From positions 17,857,115 through 17,921,114 of the forward strand of contig CM069604.1 in NCBI GenBank assembly GCA_035771175.1: a DNA stretch of 64,000 nucleotides. Direction: 5' to 3'. The position numbers were made by a program, and so were the translations under genes. This DNA is from Paratinospora sagittata. Its lineage: Eukaryota; Streptophyta; Magnoliopsida; Ranunculales; Menispermaceae. The notes beneath the pieces were generated by a model. That model ran no database searches and had not been told where the DNA came from. It saw only the letters and a program-made list of their open reading frames with translations. Positions 52,084 to 63,300 of this stretch are shown here, in pieces. Position 1 is the stretch's first letter; the number at the start of each line of letters is the position of its first letter.

Positions 52084-54342
52084 GGGGCCTTTTTACATGA
52101 TTACCCTTCAAAAAAATAATAATTTCACAAATGCCATCCCCTAAAAAATAATGTCACATTTGCCACATTTTACTGTTCATTACACAGTCAGCGCGCCAAA
52201 TAAGCGCCACGTCGGCGCAGAGGTGGCATTTTTTGTAGGGTTTAAGGGAAGGCGTCTTTTGAAAAGACGCCTTCCCTTCAAAGTTTTTTTTTTTATTTTA
52301 ATGGAAGACGCCTTCCCTTAAACCCTACAAATACCCCACCCGCGAGCAAACACTCCCACACTCGTCCCTCGCCCCCTCATCTCTCTGAAACTCTTCGGAC
52401 CGTCCGTCGCCGTCGTTGGCAGCCGAGAGCCATTCCGCGCAAGATTTGATCGTGTGGTTGTTGCCATTCTCGATCACTAAACAAAGGTGCCATTTTTTAT
52501 TTTGATTTTTTCATTTTCTTCTTCTTATTATAGGTTTCAAAATCATTCCAAAAGAGCAAGGTGTAGTAGACGAATTTTTTTTTCTCTGTTCTTATCTGTT
52601 TGGCTCGATTGTGAAGAGTTGGATGGTTGGGGACAAGGAGACCTTAGATTAATCTTATTGTCATTATGGAGTTATCTTGAATTTTCTTATTCACGAGCTG
52701 AATTTCTTATGAGTTCGTTGGAAAAATCGAACGAGTTTCTTTGCTGGCCTTTAATTTGTGCACTGCGGTGCTTCGAGGTCGTGTTGAATGATGTTAGAAA
52801 CCACTCGCTATAGCCTTTGACCCAAAAGGCTTGTCATTCTATTCATTATAATGGAAATGAGATGTGAATTCATCTTTATAATGATTTGATTCTTTAGTTT
52901 GAACATGCCAAAATTCAGATTTAAGATCAAATTTTGAGAATACTATTGCTTTATCAAGTACAACTATTAGGACTTGTTTGTTTGGCACTAGATAATGAAA
53001 GAATTTTAAAACTTTATTGAGGGATTTATAATTTATAGCTAATCTACGATCTCCTTTTTCTACTTCGATTGCACATTTTCTACTTAGAATGTTGTATAAC
53101 TCCGAGGGAAGTTTGGTTTTGAGTGAGATTTTTATTTAGTAGATCTTTTATTTCTTGATTACATAATTTTTATAAAAACCTAGCATTCATTCGAGTTGGG
53201 TGAGCTTTAGTTGAAATTTTTGACTCTTTATAATCTACTATATAAGGAAGAGAAACTTGATGATTTTTTGTCTTGCATAAGGTAGATGATATACATATAT
53301 TACTACAACAGTGATTGATTAGCTTGTTTTGAAAGTATTGCAGTGGGGTAGAGTTTTTTTTTTTTTTTTTGAATTTTGCGAAACTTAGCTTCTTCATGAT
53401 ATGCGCAATAAGTGTTTGTTTAGGTTGCATTAATTGAATTAATCATGTAGGACATAAGCTTTTGGAGGATATAGAAATGAAGTCAAAAAATAAAAAAATA
53501 AAAAAAATTGGCTTATTATGTATTCTAGTAGACATTCCTTTATTAAAGACAGAAAATAGTTGAATTTTCTGGTTGAATAGAGTTCCTAAAATAACATAAC
53601 ATTGTAAAGTTTTTAACAATTATGAAGGTAGATTCCACACATTGGCTATGTTTGCAAATATAAACATTAGGGATTTTATTATGTACTTTTGACTGTTCTT
53701 CAATAGAAGAACATGTATGTTAACTATATTTAAAGGGCACTAATCATTCTCTTATATAATTAGGATTAACATTTAGCAATTTGTATTGATTAATGCAATA
53801 ACTTCTTGAGTAAAATGTTTTATTCTTATGATAACAAAATAGAATCCTTGTTTATATTTGTATTTAGTAATAGAGTGAATAAGGATGTTAGAGTCGATTG
53901 AATTATCTGATTTAAGGTTGTCTTTGTTTGGGAGAAAAGAGCCTTCAAGATTTGAAATTCATGAGTAAAGATTTGAAGTTCACTTTTTAACTTGGTTATT
54001 CTTGTAGTAAATTGTTTAATTGTGAGTTAAGGTTGGACTAAATTTATTTTCTATTTTGATTTTTTTTTTCATTTATTTATAGACAACTTTCGTTGATAAA
54101 CTTGACGTTGTAAAAAAAATTCTTTATATTGTTTGAATAGTATTTTGCAACTGATTTTTTTTCTTTTTTCACACGTTCTTTTTCTTGTATAGAAATAAAA
54201 AATTATTTATAATTTCAGTATGGATCTTGAATTTGATTGCCTACTTCAATCATTAATCTTTCTTTAGGTTTGAAGACATTTATTGAGGAAGAAGAATAAG
54301 TATTATTTTGACAAAGACAAATAGACTTTTGCAGCCCCATCA
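52084..54342 (+). repeat. left terminal inverted repeat of the MULE
   Basis: It contains a palindrome-rich subterminal block (52231-52330), a CT-rich leader-like segment with GATCACTAAACAAAG/GTGCC near 52486 that looks like an exon/intron boundary, and a 108-codon frame (52487-52813) that is also present in the right arm. Most of the rest is AT-rich. Confidence 0.9.
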
Positions 54343-54435
54343 TGAAATATATGTGGGCAAACAATAGCTTATGCAGCCCCATCACGGAGGGTTGCCCACA
54401 TATATTTCATGTTTTCTACTTTTTAAGTAGAAAAC
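54343..54435. repeat. two consecutive perfect hairpins at inner end of left arm
   Basis: CATGAAATATATGTGGGCAA (54341-54360) pairs with its exact complement at 54392-54411 around a 31-base loop. Directly next to it GTTTTCTACTT (54411-54421) pairs with AAGTAGAAAAC (54425-54435) around TTT. They lie just beyond the 3' end of the transposase-like ORF, which is read from the opposite strand. Confidence 0.85.
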
Positions 54436-54459
54436 AAAGGACCACGCAAATCAACAAAA

Positions 54460-55095
54460 TTATCCATCTTCTCGTAGTGGCGATGCATACATAGACCCAT
54501 CATATTCAATTACTCTCAACAAAGGACCACGCAAATCAACAAAATTATCCATCTCATGTCCGTCATCCTCATCACTGTTTTCATCACTGTCGTCGTCTTC
54601 AAAATTGAATTCTTCATCAGACAAATGTACATTTGAAGGGCTGCCATCTTCAGAATCATTGGTCATGTGATCGATTGTAGCATCAATTGGTGAAGCTGTA
54701 CTCGGACCAATGTGCTCCATTGATCTTCGTGCACTCTGACCGTCAAAATTCATGTGGCTTCGCCGATGACCCGTTTGACGACCTTGGGTTGAATTTCCAC
54801 CAACAACTTCTACATACACCTCCATATTAGTAGGAGGTGGGACCTCTTGCAACATGGAAAAAATATCACTTAGCTCTTCCTCATTGCTAATCGGAAGAAC
54901 CGTATAATTGAAATCCTTATCGCCAAAAAGCAAAGGATATCTATAGGTGATATTGATCGTTGCACACGTTGAAATCCGTAGTTTACCTCGAATAACCCCT
55001 TCAAATTCTTCAAAATCAATGCCTGATCGGACTCTTACAAGCCCTACTGGCGGTCTATCGTGATGGGGCTGCAAAAGTCTATTTGTCTTTGTCAA
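54460..55095 (-). pseudogene. MuDR-type transposase N-terminal part
   Basis: The 211-codon frame starts at ATG 55095, inside the right inverted repeat, and runs through the unique core. Its first half resembles the N-terminal domain of plant MuDR transposases (GIDFEEFEGVIRGKLRIS, ITYRYPLLFGDKDFNY, LPISNEEELSDIFSML, MEVYVEV); the second half is acidic (EEFNFEDDDSDENSDEDD). The DNA-binding, DDE catalytic and zinc-finger domains that normally follow are absent. A 37-bp repeat (54433-54469 and 54518-54554) duplicates the 3' end of the frame. It may be a regulatory remnant or inert. Confidence 0.7.
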
Positions 55096-57384
55096 AATAA
55101 TACTTATTCTTCTTCCTCAATAAATGTCTTCAAACCTAAAGAAAGATTAATGATTGAAGTAGCCAATCAAATTCAAGATCCATACTGAAATTATAAATAA
55201 TTTTTTATTTCTATACAAGAAAAAGAACGTGTGAAAAAAGAAAAAAAATCAGTTGCAAAATACTATTCAAACAATATAAAGAATTTTTTTTACAACGTCA
55301 AGTTTATCAACGAAAGTTGTCTATAAATAAATGAAAAAAAAAATCAAAATAGAAAATAAATTTAGTCCAACCTTAACTCACAATTAAACAATTTACTACA
55401 AGAATAACCAAGTTAAAAAGTGAACTTCAAATCTTTACTCATGAATTTCAAATCTTGAAGGCTCTTTTCTCCCAAACAAAGACAACCTTAAATCAGATAA
55501 TTCAATCGACTCTAACATCTTTATTCACTCTATTACTAAATACAAATATAAACAAGGATTCTATTTTGTTATCATGAGAATAAAACATTTTACTCAAGAA
55601 GTTATTGCATTAATCAATTCAAATTGCTAAATGTTAATCCTAATTATATAAGAGAAGGATTAGTGCCCTTTAAATATAGTTAACATACATGTTCTTCTAT
55701 TGAAGAATAGTCAAAAGTACATAATAAAATCCCTAATGTTTATATTTGCAAACATAACCAATGTGTGGAATCTACCTTCATAATTGTTAAAAACTTTACA
55801 ATGTTATGTTATTTTAGGAACTCTATTCAACCAGAAAATTCAACTATTTTCTGTCTTTAATAAAGGAATGTTTACTAGAATACATAATAAGCCAATTTTT
55901 TTTTATTTTTTTATTTTTTGACTTCATTTCTATATCCTCCGAAAGCTTATGTCCTACATGATTAATTCAATTAATGCAACCTAAACAAACACTTATTGCG
56001 CATACCATGAAGAAGCTAAGTTTCGCAAAATTCAAAAAAAAAAAAAAACTCTACCCCACTGCAATACTTTCAAAACAAGCTAATCAATCACTGTTGTAGT
56101 AATATATGTATATCATCTACCTTATGCAAGACAAAAAATCATCAAGTTTCTCTTCCTTATATAGTAGATTATAAAGAGTCAAAAATTTCAACTAAAGCTC
56201 ACCCAACTCGAATGAATGCTAGGTTTTTATAAAAATTATGTAAGCAAGAAATAAAAGATCTACTAAATAAAAATCTCACTCAAAACCAAACTTCCCTCGG
56301 AGTTATACAACATTCTAAGTAGAAAATGTGCAATCGAAGTAGAAAAAGGAGATCGTAGATTAGCTATAAATTATAAATCCCTCAATAAATTTTTAAAATT
56401 CTTTCATTATCTAATGCCAAACAAACAAGTCCTAATAGCTGTACTTGATAAAGCAATAGTATTCTCAAAATTTGATCTTAAATCTGAATTTTGGCATGTT
56501 CAAACTAAAGAATCAAATCATTATAAAGATGAATTCACAACTCATTTCCATTATAATGAATAGAATGACAAGCCTTTTGGGTCAAAGGCTATAGCGAGTG
56601 GTTTCTAACATCATTCAACACGACCTCGGAGCACCGCAGTGCACAAATTAAAGGCCAGCAAAGAAACTCGTTCGATTTTTTCAACGAACTCACAAGAAAT
56701 TCAGCTCGTGAATAAGAAAATTCAAGATAACTCCATAATGACAATAAGATTAATCTAAGGTCTCCTTGTCCCCAACCATCCAACTCTTCACAATCGAGCC
56801 AAACAGATAAGAACAGAGAAAAAAAAACTCGTCTACTACACCTTGCTCTTTTGGAATGATTTTGAAACCTATAATAAGAAGAAGAAAATGAAAAAATCAA
56901 AATAAAAAATGGCACCTTTGTTTAGTGATCGAGAATGGCAACAACCACACGATCAGATCTTGCGCGGAATGGCTCTCGGCTGCCAACGACGGCAACGGCA
57001 CGGTGCAAAGCGAGAGGACGGCGACGGAGCGACGGCGACGGACGGTCCAAAGAGTTTCAGAGAGAGGAGGGGGCGAGGGACGAGTGTGGGAGTGTTTGCT
57101 CGCGGGTGGGGTATTTGTAGGGTTTAAGGGAAGGCGTCTTTTGAAAAGACGCCTTCCCTTAAAATAAAAAAAAACTTTGAAGGGAAGGCGTCTTTTCAAA
57201 AGACGCCTTCCCTTAAACCCTACAAAAAATGCCACCTCCGCGCCGACGTGGCGCTTGTTTGGCGTGCTGATTGTGCGATGACTGTGCAATAAACAGTAAA
57301 ATGTGGCAAATGTGACATTATTTTTGAGGGGATGACATTTGTGAAATTATTGTTTTTTTGAAGGGTAATCATGTAAAAAGGCCC
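55061..57384 (-). repeat. right terminal inverted repeat of the MULE
   Basis: It mirrors the left arm with scattered single-base differences and retains one palindromic subterminal block that is partly deleted in the left arm, which accounts for most of its extra length. The 108-codon frame at 56589-56915 matches the left-arm frame except for a few residues. Confidence 0.9.
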
Positions 57385-57456
57385 AAAGAACTAGACTCTG
57401 TTCTTGCATTTATTTTAGAAATAACAGTCTTCTCTGTTTTCTAAACTCTGATATGG

Positions 57457-57725
57457 CATCAGAGCTGTGAAAGACGAAAGTCTATGACGACTTCCTTTGG
57501 AAATTAAGGGAGTTCAACTCCATTCTCGAATTCTCTAAATGCTTCATTGTCGATAAAGCTTGATCGAAGTAATTTCCTCTATGAAAATCTCAAGTCTCCC
57601 TACTGTGATTGGTCATGGACTCGACAACATACTCCTTGGAAGACTACATCGTCGAATCAGTGTCTTGATAATGGTACAGTGAACCCAGAATTCACAATTT
57701 GGAAACGAAATGATGGAAAATTCTA
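57457..57725 (+). pseudogene. copia primer site and gag N-terminus remnant
   Basis: TGGCATCAGAGC (57457-57468) is followed by a decayed gag start: SIKLDRSNFL near 57548-57577 is the hallmark N-terminus of copia gag, then, in another frame, LPTVIGHGLDNILLGRL near 57596-57645, then NPEFTIWKRND near 57685-57720. Frameshifts separate these pieces. The rest of this element is missing; the next sequence is unrelated LTR material. Confidence 0.7.
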
Positions 57726-58500
57726 TAATTGTAAGATTTTAATGTATCATCGAACGCTTCGATATCTAAAATAAGTGTACGGTGACGAAGTACTGTAGTA
57801 CCACCCCAAATCAAAAATCCACAACCCAAATACAAATGATCACAATTACAAGTCTTTGACCCTTTTGGTTTTCACCAAAAACTCTCTAATGCCCCTCGTA
57901 ACTTTTTGGATTCTTGAGATTAAACTATATCTCTTAAGAGATATACTGATCGTCAATATGGTTGGTTTTGTCATGATACTTTGGATCTTTAGTATATGCA
58001 ATTGCAGCTGATTACAATTACACTGATCGTCAATCACACCATGTGCGAGTGGAAAGTTATGAATCAAAATTTAAAAGGCACCCATGTAGTGTTCGACCTT
58101 TTCCCACTCAACACATCATGTGCGAGCGGGAGATGTTGAAAATATTTGATTCAGATGGGCCCACAAAGTGGCCACAAAGCATTAATAAGATAAATACGAT
58201 TTCCTTGTTGAAAATATTTGATTTAGATGGGCCCACAAAGTGGCCGCAAAGCATTAATAAGATAAATACGATTTCCTTTATCTCATCCCATTTTAGAGAT
58301 CCCACTCCCTAGAATAGTGGGAGTGAGATACGTATTGCACCACTTCCCCATTAGATGGGGAATAAGTGGTTATCTCATATAAGAGATAACTCTTCCAGAG
58401 ATATAGTTTAATCTCAAGAATCCAAAAAGTTACGAGAGGCATTGGAGAGTTTTTGGTGAAAATCGAAAGGGCCAAAGACTTGTGACTGTGATAAGGAATG
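57726..58500. repeat. rearranged LTR fragments in both orientations
   Basis: 57740-57940 repeats sequence found at 58506-58700 in the same orientation. 57948-58009 is a copy of a copia RNase H coding segment (see 60176-60235). 58022-58494 is an inverted copy of 58602-59010. Within it a 72-bp unit is tandemly duplicated (58135-58206 and 58207-58278). No gene is present. Confidence 0.75.
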
Positions 58501-60013
58501 CAGAAGCGCTACCAAACGTTTCGATATCTGAAGTAAGTGCACGGTGAGATCCGAAGTATGGTAGTACGACCCCGAACCAAAAATCCACAACCCAAATACG
58601 AATGATCACAGTCACAAGTCTTTGGCCCTTTCGGTTTTCACCAAAAACTCTCCAATGCCTCTCGTAACTTTTTGGATTCTTGAGATTAAACTATATCTCT
58701 GAAAGAGTTATCTCTTATATGAGATAACCACTTATCCCCCATCTCATGGGGAAGTGGTGCAATATCCCACTCCCACTATTCTAGGGAGTGGGATCTCTAA
58801 AATGGGATGAGATAAAGGAAATCGTATTTATCTTATTAATGCTTTATGGGACCCACTTTGTGGGCCCACATGAATCAAATATTTCCAACGTCTCCTACTC
58901 GCACATGATGTGTTGAATGAGAAAAAGTCGAACACTAAATGGGCGCCCTTTAAGTTTTGATTCATAACCTCCCACTCGCACATGGTGTGATTGACGATTA
59001 GTGTAATTGTAAATGGGTCGTGCGATTGTGAGCACACTTGTGAACAAGAGGTCTTACACTAGAAACTCATGAGGAGCCAACATAGAACATCAACTTCCTT
59101 TTAGTAATATAATGTCTCATAATGCCTCAGATTCATTTGTCACACCTTATCAAAGTATTCCCCATCCCTTTAGGGTAATTCCTTGATATCTCATCTAACA
59201 GTGTAATCTTATTGACATTGCTAACTCTATGTTGCAACATTAGTATCGCGCGATAAAAAGTATACTGTTGAGATGTGATACCAAATAATCTTCCTTTCGC
59301 CCTTACACCATTAGGTTTAATACTAACCGTTTACCCAGTAATGTCCGGTTAAGGTCGAATTACTCATGACCTTATAGTACTCACCAAAGTAGCGGACATT
59401 AAAACTTCACGTCATGGTGTAGTCAAAAGTAACGAAGGGCATTTGCGTAGTCACATATAGATATGGACTTCTTTGAACTCACACGGTGAGGAAGCAGGGA
59501 TGTTTTTCTTACTTTCAGAGTGGTTGACTTATACATGTAACACAAAATTACATGCTACAATGGAGTTATTCTACTCACAAGAGCGTATGTTCAACTCAAA
59601 AAACACTGTACGATTTTCTAGTATAGTCGCATCTATGCGCCTAACTCGAGTTCCTAAGAGCTCGCATATATAGTTTAACGATCCAATTAAAGGATCTCTT
59701 ATCCGGTTTCAAACAAGCTTAATGGATAGTGGGTTAATCCATTATCGGTCTTCAAAAAACAGACTTCATCTTAACTCCAATCAAGGTGACATATCATCAT
59801 AAAATGACCTATTGCTATTCAAAGCAACATTAGTCAAATGTTTCATCTCTGCTCGCTCTACATGAAACACCAGAGGCGATTGCTTGTGTGAGTAAGCCAA
59901 TCATGCCTGTGAACATACTAACATGTTGTGCCATTAATAGATCAAATACAAACAAAGATATACAAATAGTGGGTCGAATTTATTAAATGATCTAGAATTA
60001 GAAGTCTGTTACA
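58501..60013 (-). repeat. probable 3' LTR of the right-hand copia element
   Basis: On the minus strand the copia pol ends near 60024 and is followed by TGTAACAGACTTCTAATTC (plus 60013 downward), a plausible LTR start. The sequence then runs without coding content to about 58500. The far end of the LTR is uncertain because inverted and direct LTR fragments adjoin it. Length near 1.5 kb would be large for copia, so part may be flanking repeat. Confidence 0.45.
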
Positions 60014-60023
60014 AAATGAAATT

Positions 60024-61009
60024 TACAACCTACGCAAACCCAAAGATTTAACATGTTGAAGAAATACATCTCTAACAATTGGCTTAGTCAATGGATCAAC
60101 CACCATTTTATGCGTAGAAATATATTGTATACAGACTTCACCACGTGCTATTATTTCTCGAACAAAATTATACTTGATGTCAATATGCTTGGTTTTGCAT
60201 GATACTTTGGATCTTTAGTTTATGCAATTGCAGCTTGGCTATCACTATGTGTAACGACATGTTTCTTTGTATTTTTAACCATTTGTAGATCTTCTCGAAA
60301 CCGTCGTAGCCAAACTGCCTCTTGGACTGCTGTTGAACAAGCAATAAATTTTACTTCCATAGTAAAAAGAGCAATACATGTTTGCTTCTTACTACTCCAT
60401 GAGATAGCACCATTGTTCTGCAGGAAAGCATATCCTGAAGTTGATTTGCGTTCATCTGGATCACCACCCCAATCAGTATCGAAGTATCCCATTACACGCA
60501 TCTCATTACATTGATAACATAGGCATAGATCCATGGTTCCTTTTAAGTATAGTTAAGTATAGTAATATTCGTTTCACTAATTTCCAATGTTCTTCACCGG
60601 GATTCGATTGATAACGATTGACTAATCCAACAACATAACATATATCTGGGCGTGTGCACATCATTGCGTACATGAGACTTCCAATTGCACTCGAATATGG
60701 AACTTTGGACATCTTTTCCTTTTCAGTTGAAGTTTGAGGACACATTTCTTGACTAAGGTGTGTACTTTTTATGATTGGTGTATCAATGGGCTTGCAATCT
60801 TTCATGTTAAATCGTTCAAGTATGGTTTTTATGTACTGTTCTTGTGACAGTGCTAAAATCCTTTTCGAATGATTTCTATGTATCTTCACACCTAGTATGA
60901 AGTTAGCTTCGCCCATGTCTTTCATATCAAAAGTGGAAGACAACCAATCTTTAATTATGACAATGAGACTCATGTTATTTTCAATAAAGATAATATCATC
61001 TACATACAA
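60024..61009 (-). pseudogene. copia reverse transcriptase C-terminal half and RNase H
   Basis: The frame 61009-60506 begins with the catalytic MYVDDIIFIENN and continues with FDMKDMGEANFILGVKI and IGSLMYAMMCTRPDI. The frame 60534-60220 encodes RNase H (GYFDTDWGGDPDERKSTSGY, SSKKQTCIALFTMEVKFIA, VTHSDSQAAIA), then a TAA at the position of the Tyr in the usual IAY motif, and further RNase H codons down to about 60024. A frameshift joins the two frames near 60520. Confidence 0.88.
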
Positions 61010-61129
61010 GGATAAGAAAACAAATTGAGCATCTGAACATTTGATGTAAACACAGTGATCTTCATCAATCGTTGTAAAACCATAGGATGTTACTGCTTGA
61101 TGAAATTTTAGATACCATTGTCTGGATGA

Positions 61130-61780
61130 TTATTTTAGACCATACAAAGATCGTTTGAGCTTACAAACTTTGCGCTCTTGATCTTTTTCAACAAACCCCA
61201 TAGGTTGTTGCATGTATATTTCTTTATTTAGTTCTCTGTTCAAAAATGCAGTCTTTACATCCATTTGATGTAGTTCTAAATCTAAATATGCAATGATAGC
61301 CGAAAGTAAACGGATAGAGACAAATCTCACTACTAGTGAGAAAATTTCTTCATAATCTATCCCTTCTTGTTGGTTGTAGCCCTTAGCAACCAAACGTGCC
61401 TTTTATCTTTTTATGGATCCATCTGCTTTGCGTTTAATTTTGAGAGCCTATTTGTTCCCAATTGCTTTATGCCTAGATGGAAGATCAACCAAGTCCCAGA
61501 CATGGTTTAGTTTCATTGTCTTCATTTCTTCTGTCATTACTTTCATCCATTGATTCCTAACATATGATGAAAGAGCTGCTTGAACTGATTTTGGTTCACT
61601 TTCATCATGTGGAGCTATCATAAAAGCTTCTCCCTCAATCTCAAATCGACGACGAGGAATACTTTTACGTATACTTCTCTGCAACAATTCTTCCGAAATG
61701 ACAATGGGTGGTATGACACTCCCATTTGGATGTAGCTGAATTGGAGCTTCATCTGATATTAAATCTTCATTCACCTCCAT
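61130..61780 (-). pseudogene. copia reverse transcriptase N-terminal half
   Basis: The frame 61780-61448 ends with WMKVMTEEMKTMKLNHVWDLV, the start of copia RT; a stop and frame change near 61400-61445 follow, then [40 protein letters not shown] and [10 protein letters not shown] in frame 61393-61130. The Gln/Pro region normally after LYGLKQ is broken. All are standard RT landmarks of copia elements. Confidence 0.88.
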
Positions 61781-61807
61781 TGGCGCATTTTGATTTTCAG
61801 GGTCTAC

Positions 61808-63055
61808 TTAATATAAAGTAAGATCCTCAGTTGCTTCATGCTTGCTAGGGAATTCATTTTTTATGAACGTGGCATCTCTTGATTCATACTCAGTAAAAAT
61901 TTTGTCTTCATTTTCACCAATGAACACATAACCTTTAGAATGTTCAAAATATCTGATAAAAATAGATTTCTTACCCCGTGGTCCCAATTTTTCATATCGT
62001 ATGGAAGGTGAATGTACATAAGCTGTTGATCCCCAGGATCGCAGACTACTTAAGTCAGGTTTTCGACCTGTCCATAGTTCATATAGAGTAGTGGGTACCG
62101 ATTTTGATGGAACGCGGTTAAGGATATACACAACAGTCAATAAAACTTCCCCCCAATAAGAAATTGGAAGAGTTGCTTGTGCCATCATTGAACGAACCAT
62201 ATCCAATAAGGTTTTATTCCTGCGTTCAGTAACACCATTTTGTTGCGGGGTACCTGGGATGGTTAGCTGACATGCGATACCCTTTTCATCACAAAAATCT
62301 TTAAACTAGTCGGAAAGATATTCATGACCTCGATCCGTTCTCAACGCTTTGACATGTTTATCTTGCTGATTCTCCACCAGTGATACATATCATTTGAAGC
62401 AGTCCAATGCTTTTGATTTATGGGATATTAAATATATATATCCAAAATATGAGAAATCATCAATAAATTTGATGAAATAACTAGCACCACGTCTTGCTCT
62501 AATACTCATTGGACCACAAATATCAGAATGAATCAATTGCAATGGTTGTTTGACTCTTAAAGCTCTACCAAAAGGTTTTCTAGTAGCTTTACCAGCCAAA
62601 CAATAGGAACAAATAGGGAAGTGAATTCTCGTTAGAGAGCCTAATAGACCCTCTCGAGCTAATCTATTCATTCTTTCTTGCCCAATATGTCCTAATTTAG
62701 CATGCCAAACATTCACATCTATAATAGAATTAGAAGAAGATGAAACATAAGAGAGAACTGAATTAACAGTAGAATTTAAACATTCAATATCCAAAATGAT
62801 AAAACCATCAACAATTTGTCCAAAACCATAAAACTGAGTTCCCAATTGTAAAACCACACCATCATTACTAAAGTTCAAATTGAAACCCAAACTAAGAAGG
62901 ACTACTACAGAAATCAAATTTCTTCTAATGTCCGGTGCATAGAGGACATCATGAAGGAGCACGATTTGTTCACCACGCAACACCAGCTTGCATGTTCCAA
63001 TCCCACAGACGGCTACCTTGTTGTTGTTCCCTATGAATATCCATCGAGCTCCCAC
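61808..63055 (-). pseudogene. copia integrase
   Basis: Frame 63055-62390 includes the zinc region (WHAKLGHIGQERM, CSYCLAGKATRKPF) and the first catalytic Asp (LIHSDICGPM). Codons around 62230-62390, in broken frames, give the RTDRGHEYLSD and TPQQNGVTERRN stretches with the other two catalytic acids. Frame 62206-61808 contains LPISYWGEVLLTVVYILNRV and the SIFIRYFEHSKGYVF segment of the C-terminal part. A TAG replaces a codon next to the second catalytic region. Confidence 0.88.
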
Positions 63056-63300
63056 TGGAATCCGATGATAATCTACGAAAGCTCCTCAGTCTTTCGCTAT
63101 GTGGTCTGTTGCTCCTGAGTCAAAGATCCACATAGGATGTGATTTAGTAAGCAAGCAACGACTGGAAACATAACATTTAGAAAAAGTAGTTAAAAATACC
63201 TTCTTTTTCTTTGGTTCAGTGCATTCCCTTCTGAAATGCCCATTGTTTCCACAGTTGTAGCATTTGATGTCTTTCTTGTCCATCTGCCTACCTCCACGCT
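63056..63300 (-). pseudogene. copia zinc knuckle and protease start
   Basis: CYNCGNNGHFRREC near 63225-63270 is an intact CCHC zinc knuckle. It is followed by WIFDSGATDHIAKD near 63085-63130, the copia protease active site. A stop lies right after this motif, before the rest of the protease. Confidence 0.88.

Larger units (their letters stand above)
52084..57384. mobile_element. Mutator-like element (MULE) with about 2.3-kb terminal inverted repeats
   Basis: The ends GGGGCCTTTTTACATG and its inverted match GGGCCTTTTTACATG are flanked by 9-bp target duplications AAAGAACGA (52075-52083) and AAAGAACTA (57385-57393), one mismatch. Left arm 52084-54342 and right arm 55061-57384 are near-identical inverted copies; only about 0.72 kb is unique between them. 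That core holds the start of a MuDR-type transposase and no catalytic domain, so the element is non-autonomous. Confidence 0.92.
51919..57456 (+). repeat. copia 5' LTR split by the MULE
   Basis: The left part 51919-52083 starts TGTTAGTTAAGTTG and contains a TATA box (CTATAAATAC, about 52058). The right part after the MULE (57394-57456) ends shortly before TGGCATCAGAGC (57457-57468), a one-base variant of the tRNA-Met primer site. Joined across the MULE target duplication the LTR would be about 225 bp, normal for copia. Only the two outer parts are LTR; 52084-57384 is the MULE. Confidence 0.75.
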
